Position numbers and translations under genes: made by a program | Source of the DNA: Marinobacterium iners DSM 11526 | GTDB lineage: Bacteria; Pseudomonadota; Gammaproteobacteria; Pseudomonadales; Balneatricaceae | Assembly (NCBI RefSeq): GCF_900107855.1 | Contig: NZ_FNRJ01000009.1 | Coordinates: 1 to 64,000 of the forward strand | Reading direction: 5' to 3' | DNA: 64,000 nucleotides | Shown here: positions 54,968-64,000 of the stretch, piece by piece | How the letters are laid out: every line of letters begins with the position of its first letter | How positions within the stretch are numbered: the first letter of the stretch is position 1 | The notes under the pieces: generated by a model | Seen by the model: only the letters and a program-made list of their open reading frames with translations | Told to the model about the DNA's origin: nothing | Database searches by the model: none

Positions 54968-56474
54968 GCTACAGATCCGGGCAAAGGTGCGCACTCCCTG
55001 GCAAGCCGTGGATTTGGGTGCGTTGATGGCGCGCCGCTGGTTTCTACCATTGTGGCTGGCTTGGCTGGTGCCTGCCGGGCTGTGCTTTCTGTTGCTGAGT
55101 CTGGTCTTCAATCAAAACCCCTGGGTGGTAATGCTGGTTATCTGGTGGCTGAAGCCGCTGCTGGAGCGCTGGCCGCTGCTCTTGTTGAGCCGTTTTGTGT
55201 TTAATGAGCACTCAATTCGAGGTCTGACGCGACGACAGTTGCTTGGTACCCTGGTGTTTGGCGCGCTGCCTGTATTGCTGTGGCGCCGTTTTGATCCTTG
55301 GCGCGCTTTCAGTCAACCGATTACCGTGCTGGAAAAGCAAAAAGGGCCACAGCGGAAAAGTCGCTGGCGGATACTGTCCTCCAACTGTAGTTCGGCGGCA
55401 TCCTGGATGACGGTAGTACTGGCGCATGTCGAGTTCCTGTTGATGATGGCCGGTCCTGTGCTGGTCATGATGCTGCTGGGCGATCAGATCGAAATCGATA
55501 CCTGGCTGTTTCTCGGTGACGATGGGAATCTGCTGGCGCATGCCAGCAATGCCTTTGCTTTGCTCTGCATGTCTGTTGTCGCCCCGTTTTATGTTGCAGG
55601 GGGCTTTTGTCTGTATATCAACCGCCGCATCGAACTGGAAGCCTGGGATCTGGATCTGTTGTTCCGGCGGATAGCCCGCCAGCGCAGTGAGCAGAGCGCG
55701 GCATCGTCGGCTACCTTAGCCTCGCTGCTGTGTGGAAGTTTGCTGCTGATCACCGCGTTGACGGTCCTGCCTGCAGGGGGTGTCCTGGCTGCCGAGTCGG
55801 CGGGAAGCATGATGCCTGAACAGTCCAAAGAAGAGATGCTGACGCTGCTGGAGTCACCGCCCTTTGTGGTGGAAGAGGAAGTTACTCAGTGGCGCTGGAA
55901 GGAGGGTGAGGCCTCGGAAGACGCTTCCAGTGACTGGTTGAGTGATTGGCTGATCGATTGGCTCGATAATCAGGATGCAATGTCGCTGGATGGTTCGGGC
56001 CTGTTTCAGGTGGCAGAAGCTGTTGTCTGGGCTGGTATCGCAGTGCTGCTGATCCTGCTGGCACGGGTGTTGATGCGCTATTTGCGTGCACCTGATATGT
56101 TGCCGGACCCGGAAAAGACGGTCGTCGAGGCTCCCAAAGTGCTGATGGGTATGTCCATCGATGCCGGTAGTCTGCCGCAGGATATCAATGCCGCGGTCGC
56201 GGCGGCGCTGGATCAGGGCGACATGCGTGCGGCGTTGTCACTTGTGTATCGCTATGCGCTACACCGGTTGGTTCACCATCATGGTGTTGAAGTTGAGTCC
56301 TGGCATACGGAGCTGGAATGTGCGGCCGCCGTTCGCCGGCATACCGAATTGGTCCTGGACGGGGTGTTTGACCGCCTGACGAGGGTGTGGCTGCGTCTGG
56401 CATACGCACATGAATTGCCTTCACGTGCCGTGATTGAGCAACTGCTGGTGTCTTTGCAGAAGGTGCTGAAGTGA
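54954..56474 (+). CDS. DUF4129 domain-containing membrane protein
   Basis: A 506-residue protein starting with GTG at 54954 (AGGGGGG upstream) and overlapping the SpoIIM gene by 14 bases. About six membrane helices lie in residues 30-110, 135-225, 255-270 and 355-375. The C-terminal region (about 425-505) with AALSLVYRYALHRLV and TRVWLRLAYAHE matches DUF4129, the partner domain found beside MoxR and DUF58 genes and in transglutaminase proteins. The periplasmic loop near 290-350 is acidic and tryptophan-rich. Function is unknown. Confidence 0.8.
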   Translation: MNLSELQIRAKVRTPWQAVDLGALMARRWFLPLWLAWLVPAGLCFLLLSLVFNQNPWVVMLVIWWLKPLLERWPLLLLSRFVFNEHSIRGLTRRQLLGTLVFGALPVLLWRRFDPWRAFSQPITVLEKQKGPQRKSRWRILSSNCSSAASWMTVVLAHVEFLLMMAGPVLVMMLLGDQIEIDTWLFLGDDGNLLAHASNAFALLCMSVVAPFYVAGGFCLYINRRIELEAWDLDLLFRRIARQRSEQSAASSATLASLLCGSLLLITALTVLPAGGVLAAESAGSMMPEQSKEEMLTLLESPPFVVEEEVTQWRWKEGEASEDASSDWLSDWLIDWLDNQDAMSLDGSGLFQVAEAVVWAGIAVLLILLARVLMRYLRAPDMLPDPEKTVVEAPKVLMGMSIDAGSLPQDINAAVAAALDQGDMRAALSLVYRYALHRLVHHHGVEVESWHTELECAAAVRRHTELVLDGVFDRLTRVWLRLAYAHELPSRAVIEQLLVSLQKVLK

Positions 56475-57793
56475 TGGGGGCGACAATACTCCGAATCCTG
56501 ATTGTTCTGCTGCTGGTCTGGATCGGCTACTTGGTGGCTGCCAATTTGGAAAGACATACTGAGGTTGTCGACAACGGGCCAAGTCCTGAGGTACAGCGTA
56601 ACCGCTATTATGCCGCCGGCGCCTTTCTGGAACAGCGCGGACTGGGTGTCGATCACAGCCGTTATCCGGTAAACCCGGAAGCTTTGGCTGCGCAGGATAC
56701 ACTGCTGCTGACCGATACCGAGTATCTGGCGAATGATCCTGAGGCGGTGCATCAACTGCTGCTTTGGGTGCGTTCCGGTGGTCATCTGATCTGGCCCTAC
56801 ACCTCTGAGGTAGAGGCGCAGCCATTAGCCGAGGCACTGGGCATTCAGCTAGAACGCAAGCAGTCTGACGAGGCTCAGGGCAAGCAGTTGAATAGGAGCA
56901 AAACCACGGCATCGGACCCGGAAACATCAACTGTATCCGCGCCGACACCCGATGAGCTTTCTGAAGACAAGGCCCGTGCGAATCAAGCATCAGAAACGGA
57001 AGCAGCAGACGTGAGTGCTCGGGAGAGGGTCCGAGTCAATATCCGGCAGCGCGAGGCCGATATCCAGCAGGAGCAGTTGAGCCGCTTTGCTCCACTTGGG
57101 GGACCGAACATGCTCATCCAACAGGCCGGTAGCATGTCGTTGTCGCCGACCCTTGCTGAGCCGGGTGAGGGTATTTACCCGACAGTGGAGGCTGTTTCTC
57201 GTTCCGGGAACGGGGTGGATATGCTGCTACTGAGTTTAGGTCAGGGGGAAGTGGCTGTGCTGAAGGATGTCAGCATCTGGTCCAACTATGACATAGGCCT
57301 GTTCGATCATGCGCACTTGCTGGGCTGGCTCACCCGCAACAGCGCAAGGGTTCATATTCAGCGTTATAGCCAGTGGCCTCCCTTGTCACAACTGATTTGG
57401 ACGTATGCGCCTGAGGCACTGTTAGCCGGGAGTGCGCTCCTGCTGGGCTGGTTGCTGCACCTGGGGCGGCGTTTTGGTCCGATCAGGCGGCCGGGTCTGC
57501 AACAGCGACGCAGTTTGGGCGAGCATGTAGAAGCGGTCGCTCGCTTTCATTATCAGTATGGGCAGGTCGATTACCTGCTGGCTCCACTACGGCGTCAGAT
57601 TACGCAGCGAGCAGCCCGTTTGCAGCTGGGGTTTGAGCGGCTGTCGCCGGAGCGGCAGTGCGAAGCGATTACGCGGCTGGCCACACTGCAACCGGAAGAG
57701 GCCACGCAGGCACTGATGCCCCGGGAGCACTACAACGCGACTGAGCTGGTCGATACAGTGCAACTTCTAATCAGGATCAGGAACCGACTATGA
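56474..57793 (+). CDS. DUF4350 domain-containing membrane protein
   Basis: A 439-residue protein with an N-terminal membrane helix (about 5-24), a periplasmic DUF4350-like domain with YYAAGAFLEQRGL and LLLTDTEYL segments, and a second helix near 310-332. A low-complexity Glu/Ser/Ala/Arg-rich linker (about 135-205) interrupts the domain, which is unusual in length. The ATG at 56474 overlaps the upstream stop (TGATG), and the downstream MoxR gene overlaps by four bases. Cellular role unknown; the family occurs with MoxR and DUF58 proteins. Confidence 0.78.
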   Translation: MGATILRILIVLLLVWIGYLVAANLERHTEVVDNGPSPEVQRNRYYAAGAFLEQRGLGVDHSRYPVNPEALAAQDTLLLTDTEYLANDPEAVHQLLLWVRSGGHLIWPYTSEVEAQPLAEALGIQLERKQSDEAQGKQLNRSKTTASDPETSTVSAPTPDELSEDKARANQASETEAADVSARERVRVNIRQREADIQQEQLSRFAPLGGPNMLIQQAGSMSLSPTLAEPGEGIYPTVEAVSRSGNGVDMLLLSLGQGEVAVLKDVSIWSNYDIGLFDHAHLLGWLTRNSARVHIQRYSQWPPLSQLIWTYAPEALLAGSALLLGWLLHLGRRFGPIRRPGLQQRRSLGEHVEAVARFHYQYGQVDYLLAPLRRQITQRAARLQLGFERLSPERQCEAITRLATLQPEEATQALMPREHYNATELVDTVQLLIRIRNRL

Positions 57794-58773
57794 CCATGGA
57801 AACGGAAGATTTACAGGCTACCAACGAACTGACTGAGAAAGTCGATTTCCTTCGTCGCAATATCCAGTCCATGCTGATTGGGCAGGATGATGTGATTGAC
57901 CAGGTGCTGGTGGCATTGCTGTGTCGTGGTCATGTGCTGCTCGAAGGGGTGCCCGGTCTGGGCAAAACACTACTGGTAAGAGCGCTTGCCACCTGCTTTG
58001 ACGGGCAGTTCCGTCGGATCCAGTTCACCCCGGACCTGATGCCCGCCGACATGACTGGTCACTCCATCTATGACATGAAAGAAGGGCGCTTTCACGTACG
58101 CCGTGGACCGGTGTTCACCAATTTGCTGCTGGCGGACGAAATCAACCGTTCGCCTGCCAAGACTCAAGCCGCGCTACTTGAAGTGATGCAGGAGCATCAG
58201 GTGACCATAGAAGGCACAGCCTACGCGTTGGCACCTCCCTTTATGGTATTGGCGACCCAAAACCCGATTGAGCAAGAGGGCACCTATCCGCTGCCGGAAG
58301 CGGAGCTGGACCGCTTTCTGATGAAGGTCTTTATCGACTACCCCGCGTTCGAGGACGAAACCCGGTTGGTACGTCAGGTGACTGGAGGAGAGCTGAACAT
58401 GGCGACGCTCCGTGAGCGCCTATCCGGTACCCTGGCCCCGGAAGACGTGCTGGAGCTGCAGCGTGCAACCGAGCGTGTTACGCTCGATGAGCAGGTGCTG
58501 AACTATGCCGTGAGCCTGGTACAAGCCACCCGCAATGCTGGCAGTATCCTAAAGGGCGCGGGTCCCCGTGCCAGTATTGGTCTGGTCAGTGCAGCCAAGG
58601 CCTGGGCATTGATGAACGGACGTGATTTCGTTCTGCCGGATGATATCAAACAGGTCGCGCTACCGGTAATGCGACACCGCATTCTGCTGGCACCGGAGAG
58701 CGAAATCGAAGGGTTTACCCCTGACCGGGTGTTGCAGCAGCTGCTGCAAACGGTTGATGCGCCGCGGACATGA
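57790..58773 (+). CDS. MoxR family AAA+ ATPase
   Basis: A 327-residue cytosolic AAA+ ATPase. Walker A EGVPGLGKT near residue 55-63, Walker B LLADEINRSPAKTQAALLEVMQE near 115 and sensor 1 ATQNPIEQEGTYPLPEAELDRF near 155-175 are canonical MoxR. MoxR proteins act as chaperone-like activators of partner enzymes, usually with von Willebrand-domain proteins. The partner here is probably the following DUF58 protein. It overlaps the genes before and after by four bases each (ATGA). Confidence 0.94.
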   Translation: MTMETEDLQATNELTEKVDFLRRNIQSMLIGQDDVIDQVLVALLCRGHVLLEGVPGLGKTLLVRALATCFDGQFRRIQFTPDLMPADMTGHSIYDMKEGRFHVRRGPVFTNLLLADEINRSPAKTQAALLEVMQEHQVTIEGTAYALAPPFMVLATQNPIEQEGTYPLPEAELDRFLMKVFIDYPAFEDETRLVRQVTGGELNMATLRERLSGTLAPEDVLELQRATERVTLDEQVLNYAVSLVQATRNAGSILKGAGPRASIGLVSAAKAWALMNGRDFVLPDDIKQVALPVMRHRILLAPESEIEGFTPDRVLQQLLQTVDAPRT

Positions 58774-60116
58774 TCAGGGCACTCCTCGGCCTGATCCCTG
58801 ACAGGATACTGCTGAAGTCTCTTCTGGGGCTGCTGGGCTTGGCTGTGCTGCTGTTGGTAGTGCGCGTCTTTACTGAGCTGGATACCTCGCCGCTCCGGAG
58901 TCTTTGGTGGGGGCTGCTGTCAGTAGGGTGTGTCATCTCGCTGATAGATGCGTTCTGGGTGTGTGGCTTGCCCGAGGTGCTGGCCCAGCGGAGGTTGCCG
59001 GGCAACCTGGCACTTGGGGCTCCCGCCTCGGTCAAGCTGAAACTCGATAATCCCGGTCGACGTGCAATTCGGCTGGATTGTACCGACCATTACCCGGACG
59101 CACTGAGTACAGAACAGCTGCCGGCGGCGCTGGAACTACCGGCAGGTGCAAGTCGCATCGTTGAGTACATCGCTCGCCCCGTGCGTCGGGGAACAGCGCA
59201 TTTTGGTGCGATTGATGTACGGGTGCAATCGCCGCTCGGACTTTGGCGTAGGCATTATTCGATTGCCGCAGAGCAACGGGTCAAGGTATATCCCAACTTT
59301 ATGGCGCTGGCCAATCTGAACTTTCTTGACTACGAGCAGCGCATTGCCCATGTGGGCGCACACTTAAGCCAGCGTCGCGGCTCCGGTCAGGAGTTCAAGC
59401 AGTTGCGGGAATATCAGCGTGGTGACGAAATTCGGCAGGTCGACTGGAAAGCGACTGCGCGTCAGCAGAGACTGATTTCACGGGAATATCAGGACGAGCG
59501 TGATCAGGAAGTGCTGTTTATGCTCGATACCGGGCGGCGCATGCGTGCGATGGATGGTGAGGCAAGCCACTTCGATCATTCGCTGAATGCATTACTGCTG
59601 ACGTCCTATATTGCGCTGGGAGCTGGCGATTCTGTCGGCGTGCTTGGCTTTGCCGGCAGCTGTCGCTGGGTAAAGCCGGTGAAGGGACGCCTGGGCATCA
59701 ATGCGCTGCTGAACAGTTTGTATGACGTGCACAGCAGTACCGAAGCCAGCGACATTGTTCAAGCTGCCGGGACGCTGATGCAGCGGCAGCAAAAACGAGC
59801 GTTGGTCGTGATAGTGACCAATCTCAGGGATGATGACAGCAATGATTTGCAGCTAGCAGTCAAATTACTGGCACGCAGGCATCTGGTGATGTTGGCCTGC
59901 CTGCGCGAAAGTTACCTTGATAGGGAGCTGTCGACTCAAGCGGGGCGTCAGGAGACACTTAACTACTGTGCCCGGGCGCTGTATCGTGAGCAGCGTGAGC
60001 AGGTCATTCAGTGGTTGCAGAGGCAGGGTGTCATTGCTGTCGATGCGCCGCCACAACAGTTGCATGTGGCGTTGGTTGAGCAGTATTTGCTGTTGAAACG
60101 TTCAGGCAAATTGTAG
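58770..60116 (+). CDS. DUF58 domain-containing protein
   Basis: A 448-residue protein with two N-terminal hydrophobic helices (about 14-33 and 45-70), a beta-rich linker, and the DUF58 core GSGQEFKQLREYQRGDEIRQ-like segment near 208-227 followed by WKATARQQRLISREYQDERDQEV and a von Willebrand-like domain beginning LFMLDTGRRM. These proteins pair with MoxR ATPases. It is the last gene of the six-gene block starting with RDD. The stop at 60116 faces the small minus-strand ORF. Confidence 0.9.
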   Translation: MIRALLGLIPDRILLKSLLGLLGLAVLLLVVRVFTELDTSPLRSLWWGLLSVGCVISLIDAFWVCGLPEVLAQRRLPGNLALGAPASVKLKLDNPGRRAIRLDCTDHYPDALSTEQLPAALELPAGASRIVEYIARPVRRGTAHFGAIDVRVQSPLGLWRRHYSIAAEQRVKVYPNFMALANLNFLDYEQRIAHVGAHLSQRRGSGQEFKQLREYQRGDEIRQVDWKATARQQRLISREYQDERDQEVLFMLDTGRRMRAMDGEASHFDHSLNALLLTSYIALGAGDSVGVLGFAGSCRWVKPVKGRLGINALLNSLYDVHSSTEASDIVQAAGTLMQRQQKRALVVIVTNLRDDDSNDLQLAVKLLARRHLVMLACLRESYLDRELSTQAGRQETLNYCARALYREQREQVIQWLQRQGVIAVDAPPQQLHVALVEQYLLLKRSGKL

Positions 60117-60146
60117 ATTGGTGAGGTGGCGAATAGCGATCCACGC

Positions 60147-60266
60147 TCATGGCGTCTGGCACAGGCGTGAGTGGTCAAGCATCTCCCGTGCCTTCCAGGG
60201 TATCTCTTCGTGGTCGAAATGGATGCTTTTGTTACGCAGGTGATGACGTTGACAGGCATGAGTCAT
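60147..60266 (-). CDS. Small 39-residue His-rich protein of unknown function
   Basis: Minus-strand ORF from ATG 60266 to TGA 60149-60147. A strong ribosome site, AGGAG, lies five bases before the ATG. The product starts MTHACQRHH and has six His, two Cys, a Trp and many Arg/Lys/Glu residues, with no membrane helix. The CxxHH and later His/Cys could bind a metal. It lies alone between the DUF58 gene and glyA, divergent from glyA. I know no family for it. The region 60117-60434 holds otherwise only the glyA promoter. Confidence 0.5.
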   Translation of the reverse strand: MTHACQRHHLRNKSIHFDHEEIPWKAREMLDHSRLCQTP

Positions 60267-60342
60267 GTCTACTCCTGCGAAGATGAATCATTTGCGCAAT
60301 GGACTGACCCCTTTTCATGTGCCTTCCGTATGATTTTTAGAC

Positions 60343-60348
60343 TATAAT
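60343..60348 (+). promoter_or_regulatory. glyA promoter -10 element
   Basis: TATAAT matches the consensus exactly. The -35 region is poor at 17-18 nt upstream. The ATG of glyA lies 87 nt downstream, leaving an 80-nt leader. Confidence 0.5.
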
Positions 60349-60434
60349 GCGCATCTTTTTCGAGGCAGCTACAGGTCAGTCCATCACTACCTGCGCCGAC
60401 TTTGCCGCTACTTTTGCCACTTCAGGGGACAGCA

Positions 60435-61691
60435 ATGTTTAGCAAAGATATGTCTATCGCCAGTTTTGATCCGGATCTGTTCGCTGCGATGCAGTCCGAA
60501 GCGACGCGTCAGGAAGAGCACATCGAACTGATCGCTTCCGAGAACTACACCAGCCCGCGTGTGATGGAAGCTCAGGGCTCGGTCCTGACCAACAAGTATG
60601 CTGAAGGCTACCCCCACAAGCGTTACTACGGCGGTTGCGAATACGTCGACGTGGTTGAAGAGCTGGCGATCGAACGTGCCAAGGAACTGTTTGGCGCTAC
60701 CTACGCCAACGTCCAGCCGCACTCCGGCTCCCAGGCCAATGCTGCCGTGTACATGGCGCTGTGCCAGCCGGGCGATACCGTGCTGGGCATGAGTCTGGCT
60801 CACGGTGGTCACCTGACTCACGGCGCTGCCGTATCTTTCTCCGGTCGTATCTACAAGGCCGTTCAGTACGGTCTGAACCCGGAAACCGGCTCCATCGATT
60901 ACGATGAGGTCGAGCGTCTGGCGGTTGAGAACAAGCCGAAGATGATCGTGGCCGGCTTCTCTGCCTACTCACAGATCGTGGACTGGGCACGTTTCCGCGA
61001 GATCGCTGACAAGGTTGGCGCTTATCTGTTCGTCGATATGGCCCACATCGCAGGCCTCGTGGCTGCCGGCGTATACCCGACGCCGCTGCCCTTCGCAGAT
61101 GTTGTTACCACCACCACTCACAAGACACTGGGCGGTCCGCGTGGCGGCCTGATCCTGTCTTCCAACGCGGATGAAGAGCTGCAGAAGAAGCTGAACTTCG
61201 CGGTATTCCCGGAATCTCAGGGCGGCCCGCTGATGCACGTCATCGCGGCTAAGGCCGTATGCTTCAAGGAAGCGATGGAGCCCGAGTGGAAAGCCTACCA
61301 GGCTCAGGTCGTCAAGAATGCTCAGGCCATGGCCAAGGTGTTCCTGGATCGTGGCATCAATATCGTCTCCGGCGGTACTGAAGATCACCTGTTCCTGGTT
61401 GACCTGATCAACAAGGACATCACCGGCAAGGATGCAGACGCGGCGCTGGGCCGTGCCAACATCACCGTGAACAAGAACTCCGTGCCGAACGATCCGCGTT
61501 CGCCGTTCGTGACCTCTGGTCTGCGTATCGGCACTCCGGCCGTGACCCGTCGTGGCTTCAAGGAAGAGGAAGTGGCGCAGCTGGCGAACTGGATCTGCGA
61601 TATCCTCGACGACATCAGTAACGACGATACCATTGCGCGCGTGAAGGGCCAGGTACAGGAAATCTGTGCCCGCTTCCCGGTTTACAAGTAA
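60435..61691 (+). CDS. glyA: Serine hydroxymethyltransferase
   Basis: A PLP enzyme of 418 residues that moves the serine hydroxymethyl carbon to tetrahydrofolate, giving glycine and methylene-tetrahydrofolate. The start ([31 protein letters not shown]) and the PLP lysine in [14 protein letters not shown] are typical. The ATG at 60435 follows AGGGGA by 6 nt; upstream in-frame codons to 60402 are not used. It heads the glyA-nrdR-ribD-ribE block, but a terminator separates it from nrdR. Codon use is strongly biased to C/G endings, as for a highly expressed gene. Confidence 0.97.
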   Translation: MFSKDMSIASFDPDLFAAMQSEATRQEEHIELIASENYTSPRVMEAQGSVLTNKYAEGYPHKRYYGGCEYVDVVEELAIERAKELFGATYANVQPHSGSQANAAVYMALCQPGDTVLGMSLAHGGHLTHGAAVSFSGRIYKAVQYGLNPETGSIDYDEVERLAVENKPKMIVAGFSAYSQIVDWARFREIADKVGAYLFVDMAHIAGLVAAGVYPTPLPFADVVTTTTHKTLGGPRGGLILSSNADEELQKKLNFAVFPESQGGPLMHVIAAKAVCFKEAMEPEWKAYQAQVVKNAQAMAKVFLDRGINIVSGGTEDHLFLVDLINKDITGKDADAALGRANITVNKNSVPNDPRSPFVTSGLRIGTPAVTRRGFKEEEVAQLANWICDILDDISNDDTIARVKGQVQEICARFPVYK

Positions 61692-61706
61692 GCCGGTAGA
61701 ATAGCA

Positions 61707-61730
61707 GGGGCGGCTGCGGCCGCCCTTTTT
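61707..61730 (+). terminator. Intrinsic terminator after glyA
   Basis: GGGCGG pairs with CCGCCC around CTGCGG and runs into five T residues (61726-61730). Confidence 0.8.
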
Positions 61731-61789
61731 GTTTGGGGCCTGTCCCCTCCTTGACCCTTCGGGGAAACGCTCTTTCGCTGAGGCAACCC

Positions 61790-62251
61790 ATGCACTGTCC
61801 GTTTTGTGGCACCCATGAAACCAAAGTTGTCGACTCCCGGCTGGTGGCCGAGGGGCAGCAGATCCGACGGCGGCGCGAATGCATCAGCTGCCATGAGCGT
61901 TTTACCACCTACGAGACCGCCGAACTGCTGATGCCTCGTGTCATCAAGACCGATGGCTCGCGCCAGCCCTTTGACGAAGAAAAACTGCGCGCCGGTATCC
62001 AGCGGGCGCTGGAAAAGCGTCCGGTCAGCATCGAAGAGATCGAAGCCTGCATCACCCGCATCAAACAACGCCTCCGTGCCACGGGTGAACGTGAGTTACC
62101 TTCGCGGGAGGTGGGTGAAGCGGTTATGGCTGAGTTGCGCAAGCTGGATCAAGTCGCCTATGTGCGTTTTGCTTCGGTCTATCGCAGCTTCCAGGATATC
62201 AACGAATTCCGTGAAGAGATCGAGCGCCTGTCTGGAGCGGAGCATGACTGA
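61790..62251 (+). CDS. nrdR: Transcriptional repressor NrdR
   Basis: A 153-residue repressor of ribonucleotide reductase genes that senses ATP/dATP. The zinc ribbon cysteines are Cys3, Cys6, Cys31 and Cys34, followed by the ATP-cone domain ([36 protein letters not shown]). The ATG at 61790 follows GAGG by 6 nt; upstream in-frame codons to 61733 are unlikely. It overlaps ribD by eight bases, and both may be co-regulated. Confidence 0.96.
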   Translation: MHCPFCGTHETKVVDSRLVAEGQQIRRRRECISCHERFTTYETAELLMPRVIKTDGSRQPFDEEKLRAGIQRALEKRPVSIEEIEACITRIKQRLRATGERELPSREVGEAVMAELRKLDQVAYVRFASVYRSFQDINEFREEIERLSGAEHD

Positions 62252-63389
62252 TCATTTCAGCGGCGACGACCACCGTTACATGGCGCATGCGCTGCAACTG
62301 GCCGAGCAGGGGCTATACACCACCGACCCCAACCCGCGTGTCGGCTGTGTGCTGGTGCGTGATGGTGTTGTGGTCGGTGAAGGCGCTCACCTTAAGGCAG
62401 GCGAACCCCATGCCGAAGTTCATGCCCTGCGTATGGCCGGTGAGCAGGCTGTGGGTGCTACCGCCTATGTCACACTGGAGCCCTGCAGTCATCATGGCCG
62501 TACGCCACCCTGTGCGGATGCGCTGGTCAAGGCAGGTGTGGCCCGGGTTGTCGCGGCCATGCAGGATCCCAATCCACTGGTGGCCGGGCAGGGGCTGGCG
62601 CGTATTGCCGCCGCAGGGATCACCACGGCCTCGGGGCTGCTGGAGGCAGAGGCACGCAGGCTCAACCCCGGCTTCATTAGCCGGATGGAACGGGGGCGTC
62701 CCTTTGTTCGATTGAAGCTGGCGGCTAGTCTGGATGGACGTACGGCCATGCGCAGCGGCGAGTCACAATGGATCACAGGCGCAGCCGCTCGTGCTGATGT
62801 GCAGCGACTGCGCGCACGCAGCTCGGCTGTTGTCACCGGCGTTGAAACCGTCTTGCATGATAACGCTTCACTGACTGTGCGTGCCCCCGAGTTGGGGCTG
62901 TCGCCCGAACTGGCTGAGCAGGCGGCAAGCCGTCAGCCGTTGCGAGTGGTACTGGACAGCCAGCTGCGTCTGCCGGCAGGGTCGAAACTTCTGAGCTTGC
63001 CCGGCGAAATTTTGATTGCCACCGCACTGTCGCAGGATCATCCTCGCGCCGCGGCTCTGATACAGCCCGGGGCGCGTATGCTGAGCCTGCCAGGCACCGA
63101 GGGGCGAGTTGATCTGGGTGCGCTGCTGGTGCTGTTGGCTGAAGAGTACCAGTGCAACGAGCTGTTGCTGGAATGTGGTGCGACCCTCGCCGGTGCGGCG
63201 CTGCAGGCGGGCCTGGTGGACGAACTGGTACTGTATATGGCCACTACGCTGCTGGGCAGTTCGGCGCGTCCGTTACTGGAGTTGCCATTGGAGCGCATGG
63301 CACAGCAGCAACGGCTTAAACTGACCGACAGTCGTATGCTGGGTGAAGACCTGCGTCTGACCCTGAGCTGCGACGGAGAAATTAACTGA
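62244..63389 (+). CDS. ribD: Bifunctional riboflavin biosynthesis deaminase/reductase RibD
   Basis: A 381-residue enzyme that deaminates and then reduces the pyrimidine intermediate of riboflavin synthesis. The deaminase zinc site is HAEVHAL with [11 protein letters not shown] (near 50-80), and the reductase domain starts near 150 with [12 protein letters not shown]. The ATG at 62244 has GGAG eight bases upstream and overlaps nrdR. RibE starts at its stop (TGATG). Confidence 0.95.
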   Translation: MTDHFSGDDHRYMAHALQLAEQGLYTTDPNPRVGCVLVRDGVVVGEGAHLKAGEPHAEVHALRMAGEQAVGATAYVTLEPCSHHGRTPPCADALVKAGVARVVAAMQDPNPLVAGQGLARIAAAGITTASGLLEAEARRLNPGFISRMERGRPFVRLKLAASLDGRTAMRSGESQWITGAAARADVQRLRARSSAVVTGVETVLHDNASLTVRAPELGLSPELAEQAASRQPLRVVLDSQLRLPAGSKLLSLPGEILIATALSQDHPRAAALIQPGARMLSLPGTEGRVDLGALLVLLAEEYQCNELLLECGATLAGAALQAGLVDELVLYMATTLLGSSARPLLELPLERMAQQQRLKLTDSRMLGEDLRLTLSCDGEIN

Positions 63390-64000
63390 TGTTTACCGGA
63401 ATCATCGAAGCGATCGGTGAAATTGCCGACAAACGAATGATCGGTGGAGACATGCGGCTGTATGTGCGCACCGGTGGCCTTGATCTGTCCGATGTGAAAC
63501 TGGGTGACAGCATCGCTACCAATGGCGTCTGCCTGACCGCCGTGGAACTGCCGGGCGATGGCTTTATTGCCGATGTGTCGCTTGAAACCCTTGCTCATTC
63601 CCGCTTTGAGGAGCTGGAGCCAGGTGAGGCGGTCAACCTGGAAAAGGCGTTGCGTCCGGACAGCCGATTGGGCGGGCATATTGTCACCGGTCATGTGGAT
63701 GCGGTGGGTACCGTGGTCGAGCGGGCGGATGATGCCCGCTCGGTGCAACTGAAAATTCGTATGCCGGTATCCATTCAGCGTTATGTTGCAGCCAAGGGCT
63801 CGATCACAGTGGATGGGGTCAGTCTGACAGTCAACAGCCTCGATGGCGACTGCTTCTGGCTCAATATCGTGCCGCACACGGCACAGGAAACGATTATCGA
63901 CCGCTACAGCGCCGGTCGTCGGGTCCACCTGGAGGTGGATATCATTGCCCGCTATCTTGAACGCCTGATCGGAGCTGCGGCTCCACAGGCCGAGGACGAG
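63389..64000 (+). CDS. ribE: Riboflavin synthase alpha chain (partial, cut by window end)
   Basis: Converts two 6,7-dimethyl-8-ribityllumazines to riboflavin. The frame is open from ATG 63389 to the last base and gives 204 residues; the family is usually about 210-220, so only the last part is missing. The [16 protein letters not shown] start and the repeated lumazine-binding halves (LGDSIATNGVCLTAVE and the VDGVSLTVNSLDGDCFWL block) are clear. The start overlaps the ribD stop (TGATG). Some annotations name this gene ribC. Confidence 0.94.
   Translation, partial: MFTGIIEAIGEIADKRMIGGDMRLYVRTGGLDLSDVKLGDSIATNGVCLTAVELPGDGFIADVSLETLAHSRFEELEPGEAVNLEKALRPDSRLGGHIVTGHVDAVGTVVERADDARSVQLKIRMPVSIQRYVAAKGSITVDGVSLTVNSLDGDCFWLNIVPHTAQETIIDRYSAGRRVHLEVDIIARYLERLIGAAAPQAEDE

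Noticed and set aside
1-64000. tRNA genes, insertion sequences, integrases or prophage genes.
   Set aside because: None were recognised on either strand.

Overview
The window is a 64 kb piece of a chromosome from a gammaproteobacterium. The evidence is a complete recBCD cluster, a type I-F CRISPR-Cas system, the glyA-nrdR-ribD-ribE order, a tsdBA-type cytochrome pair and the general protein signatures. The mixture recalls marine Oceanospirillales such as Marinobacterium or its relatives, but the genus is only a guess. Genes are tightly packed, with many 1 to 14 nt start/stop overlaps. The window opens just upstream of a 5S rRNA, so it starts at the 3' end of an rrn operon, and it ends inside ribE.

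Layout. 1-0.5 kb: 5S rRNA and terminators. 0.5-6.3 kb: fabI, a chemoreceptor with a CZB zinc domain, and a GGDEF-EAL protein with a periplasmic CxxCH haem-c motif. 6.5-15.7 kb: recC-recB-recD operon. 15.8-17.5 kb: two dihaem cytochromes resembling TsdB and TsdA (thiosulfate/tetrathionate). 17.5-18.9 kb: a hotdog thioesterase, a DUF2489 protein and a small membrane protein. 18.9-24.3 kb, minus strand: a possible 30-codon membrane peptide, a TonB-dependent receptor, a periplasmic ABC-type binding protein and a BarA-like hybrid histidine kinase. This looks like a substrate uptake and sensing unit. 24.4-30.7 kb: the methionine salvage pathway (mtnE, omega-amidase, mtnB, mtnC, mtnD, convergent mtnA, then mtnK), followed by a lone pxpA and a DUF5610 protein.

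32.8-42.5 kb: a complete type I-F1 CRISPR-Cas locus (cas1, cas2-3 fusion, csy1-csy2-csy3-csy4) and one array of 22 repeats and 21 spacers. Every spacer is exactly 32 nt. The leader has a consensus IHF site and the last repeat is degenerate at its distal end. Csy4 keeps His29, Ser148 and Tyr176, so processing should work. A short ORF with a strong Shine-Dalgarno sequence sits just upstream of cas1. Just after the array, a compact three-hairpin element lies in what appears to be the 5' leader of a DUF533-SIR2-RNase Z-methyltransferase operon.

45.8-52.6 kb: periplasmic glutathione peroxidase and metY (minus), radA, a PilZ protein, a membrane diguanylate cyclase, and ettA with an intrinsic terminator in its own leader. 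52.8-60.1 kb: DUF4234, then a tightly coupled RDD-SpoIIM-DUF4129-DUF4350-MoxR-DUF58 operon of unknown envelope-related function. 60.1-64 kb: a 39-residue His-rich small ORF on the minus strand with an excellent ribosome site, then glyA, nrdR, ribD and the start of ribE.

The large systems here are all recognisable families. The parts I consider least explained are the three short ORFs, the structured RNA-like element beside the CRISPR array, the ettA leader terminator, the zinc-less sirtuin, and the haem-c c-di-GMP protein. All calls come from reading the sequence; no database search was possible.
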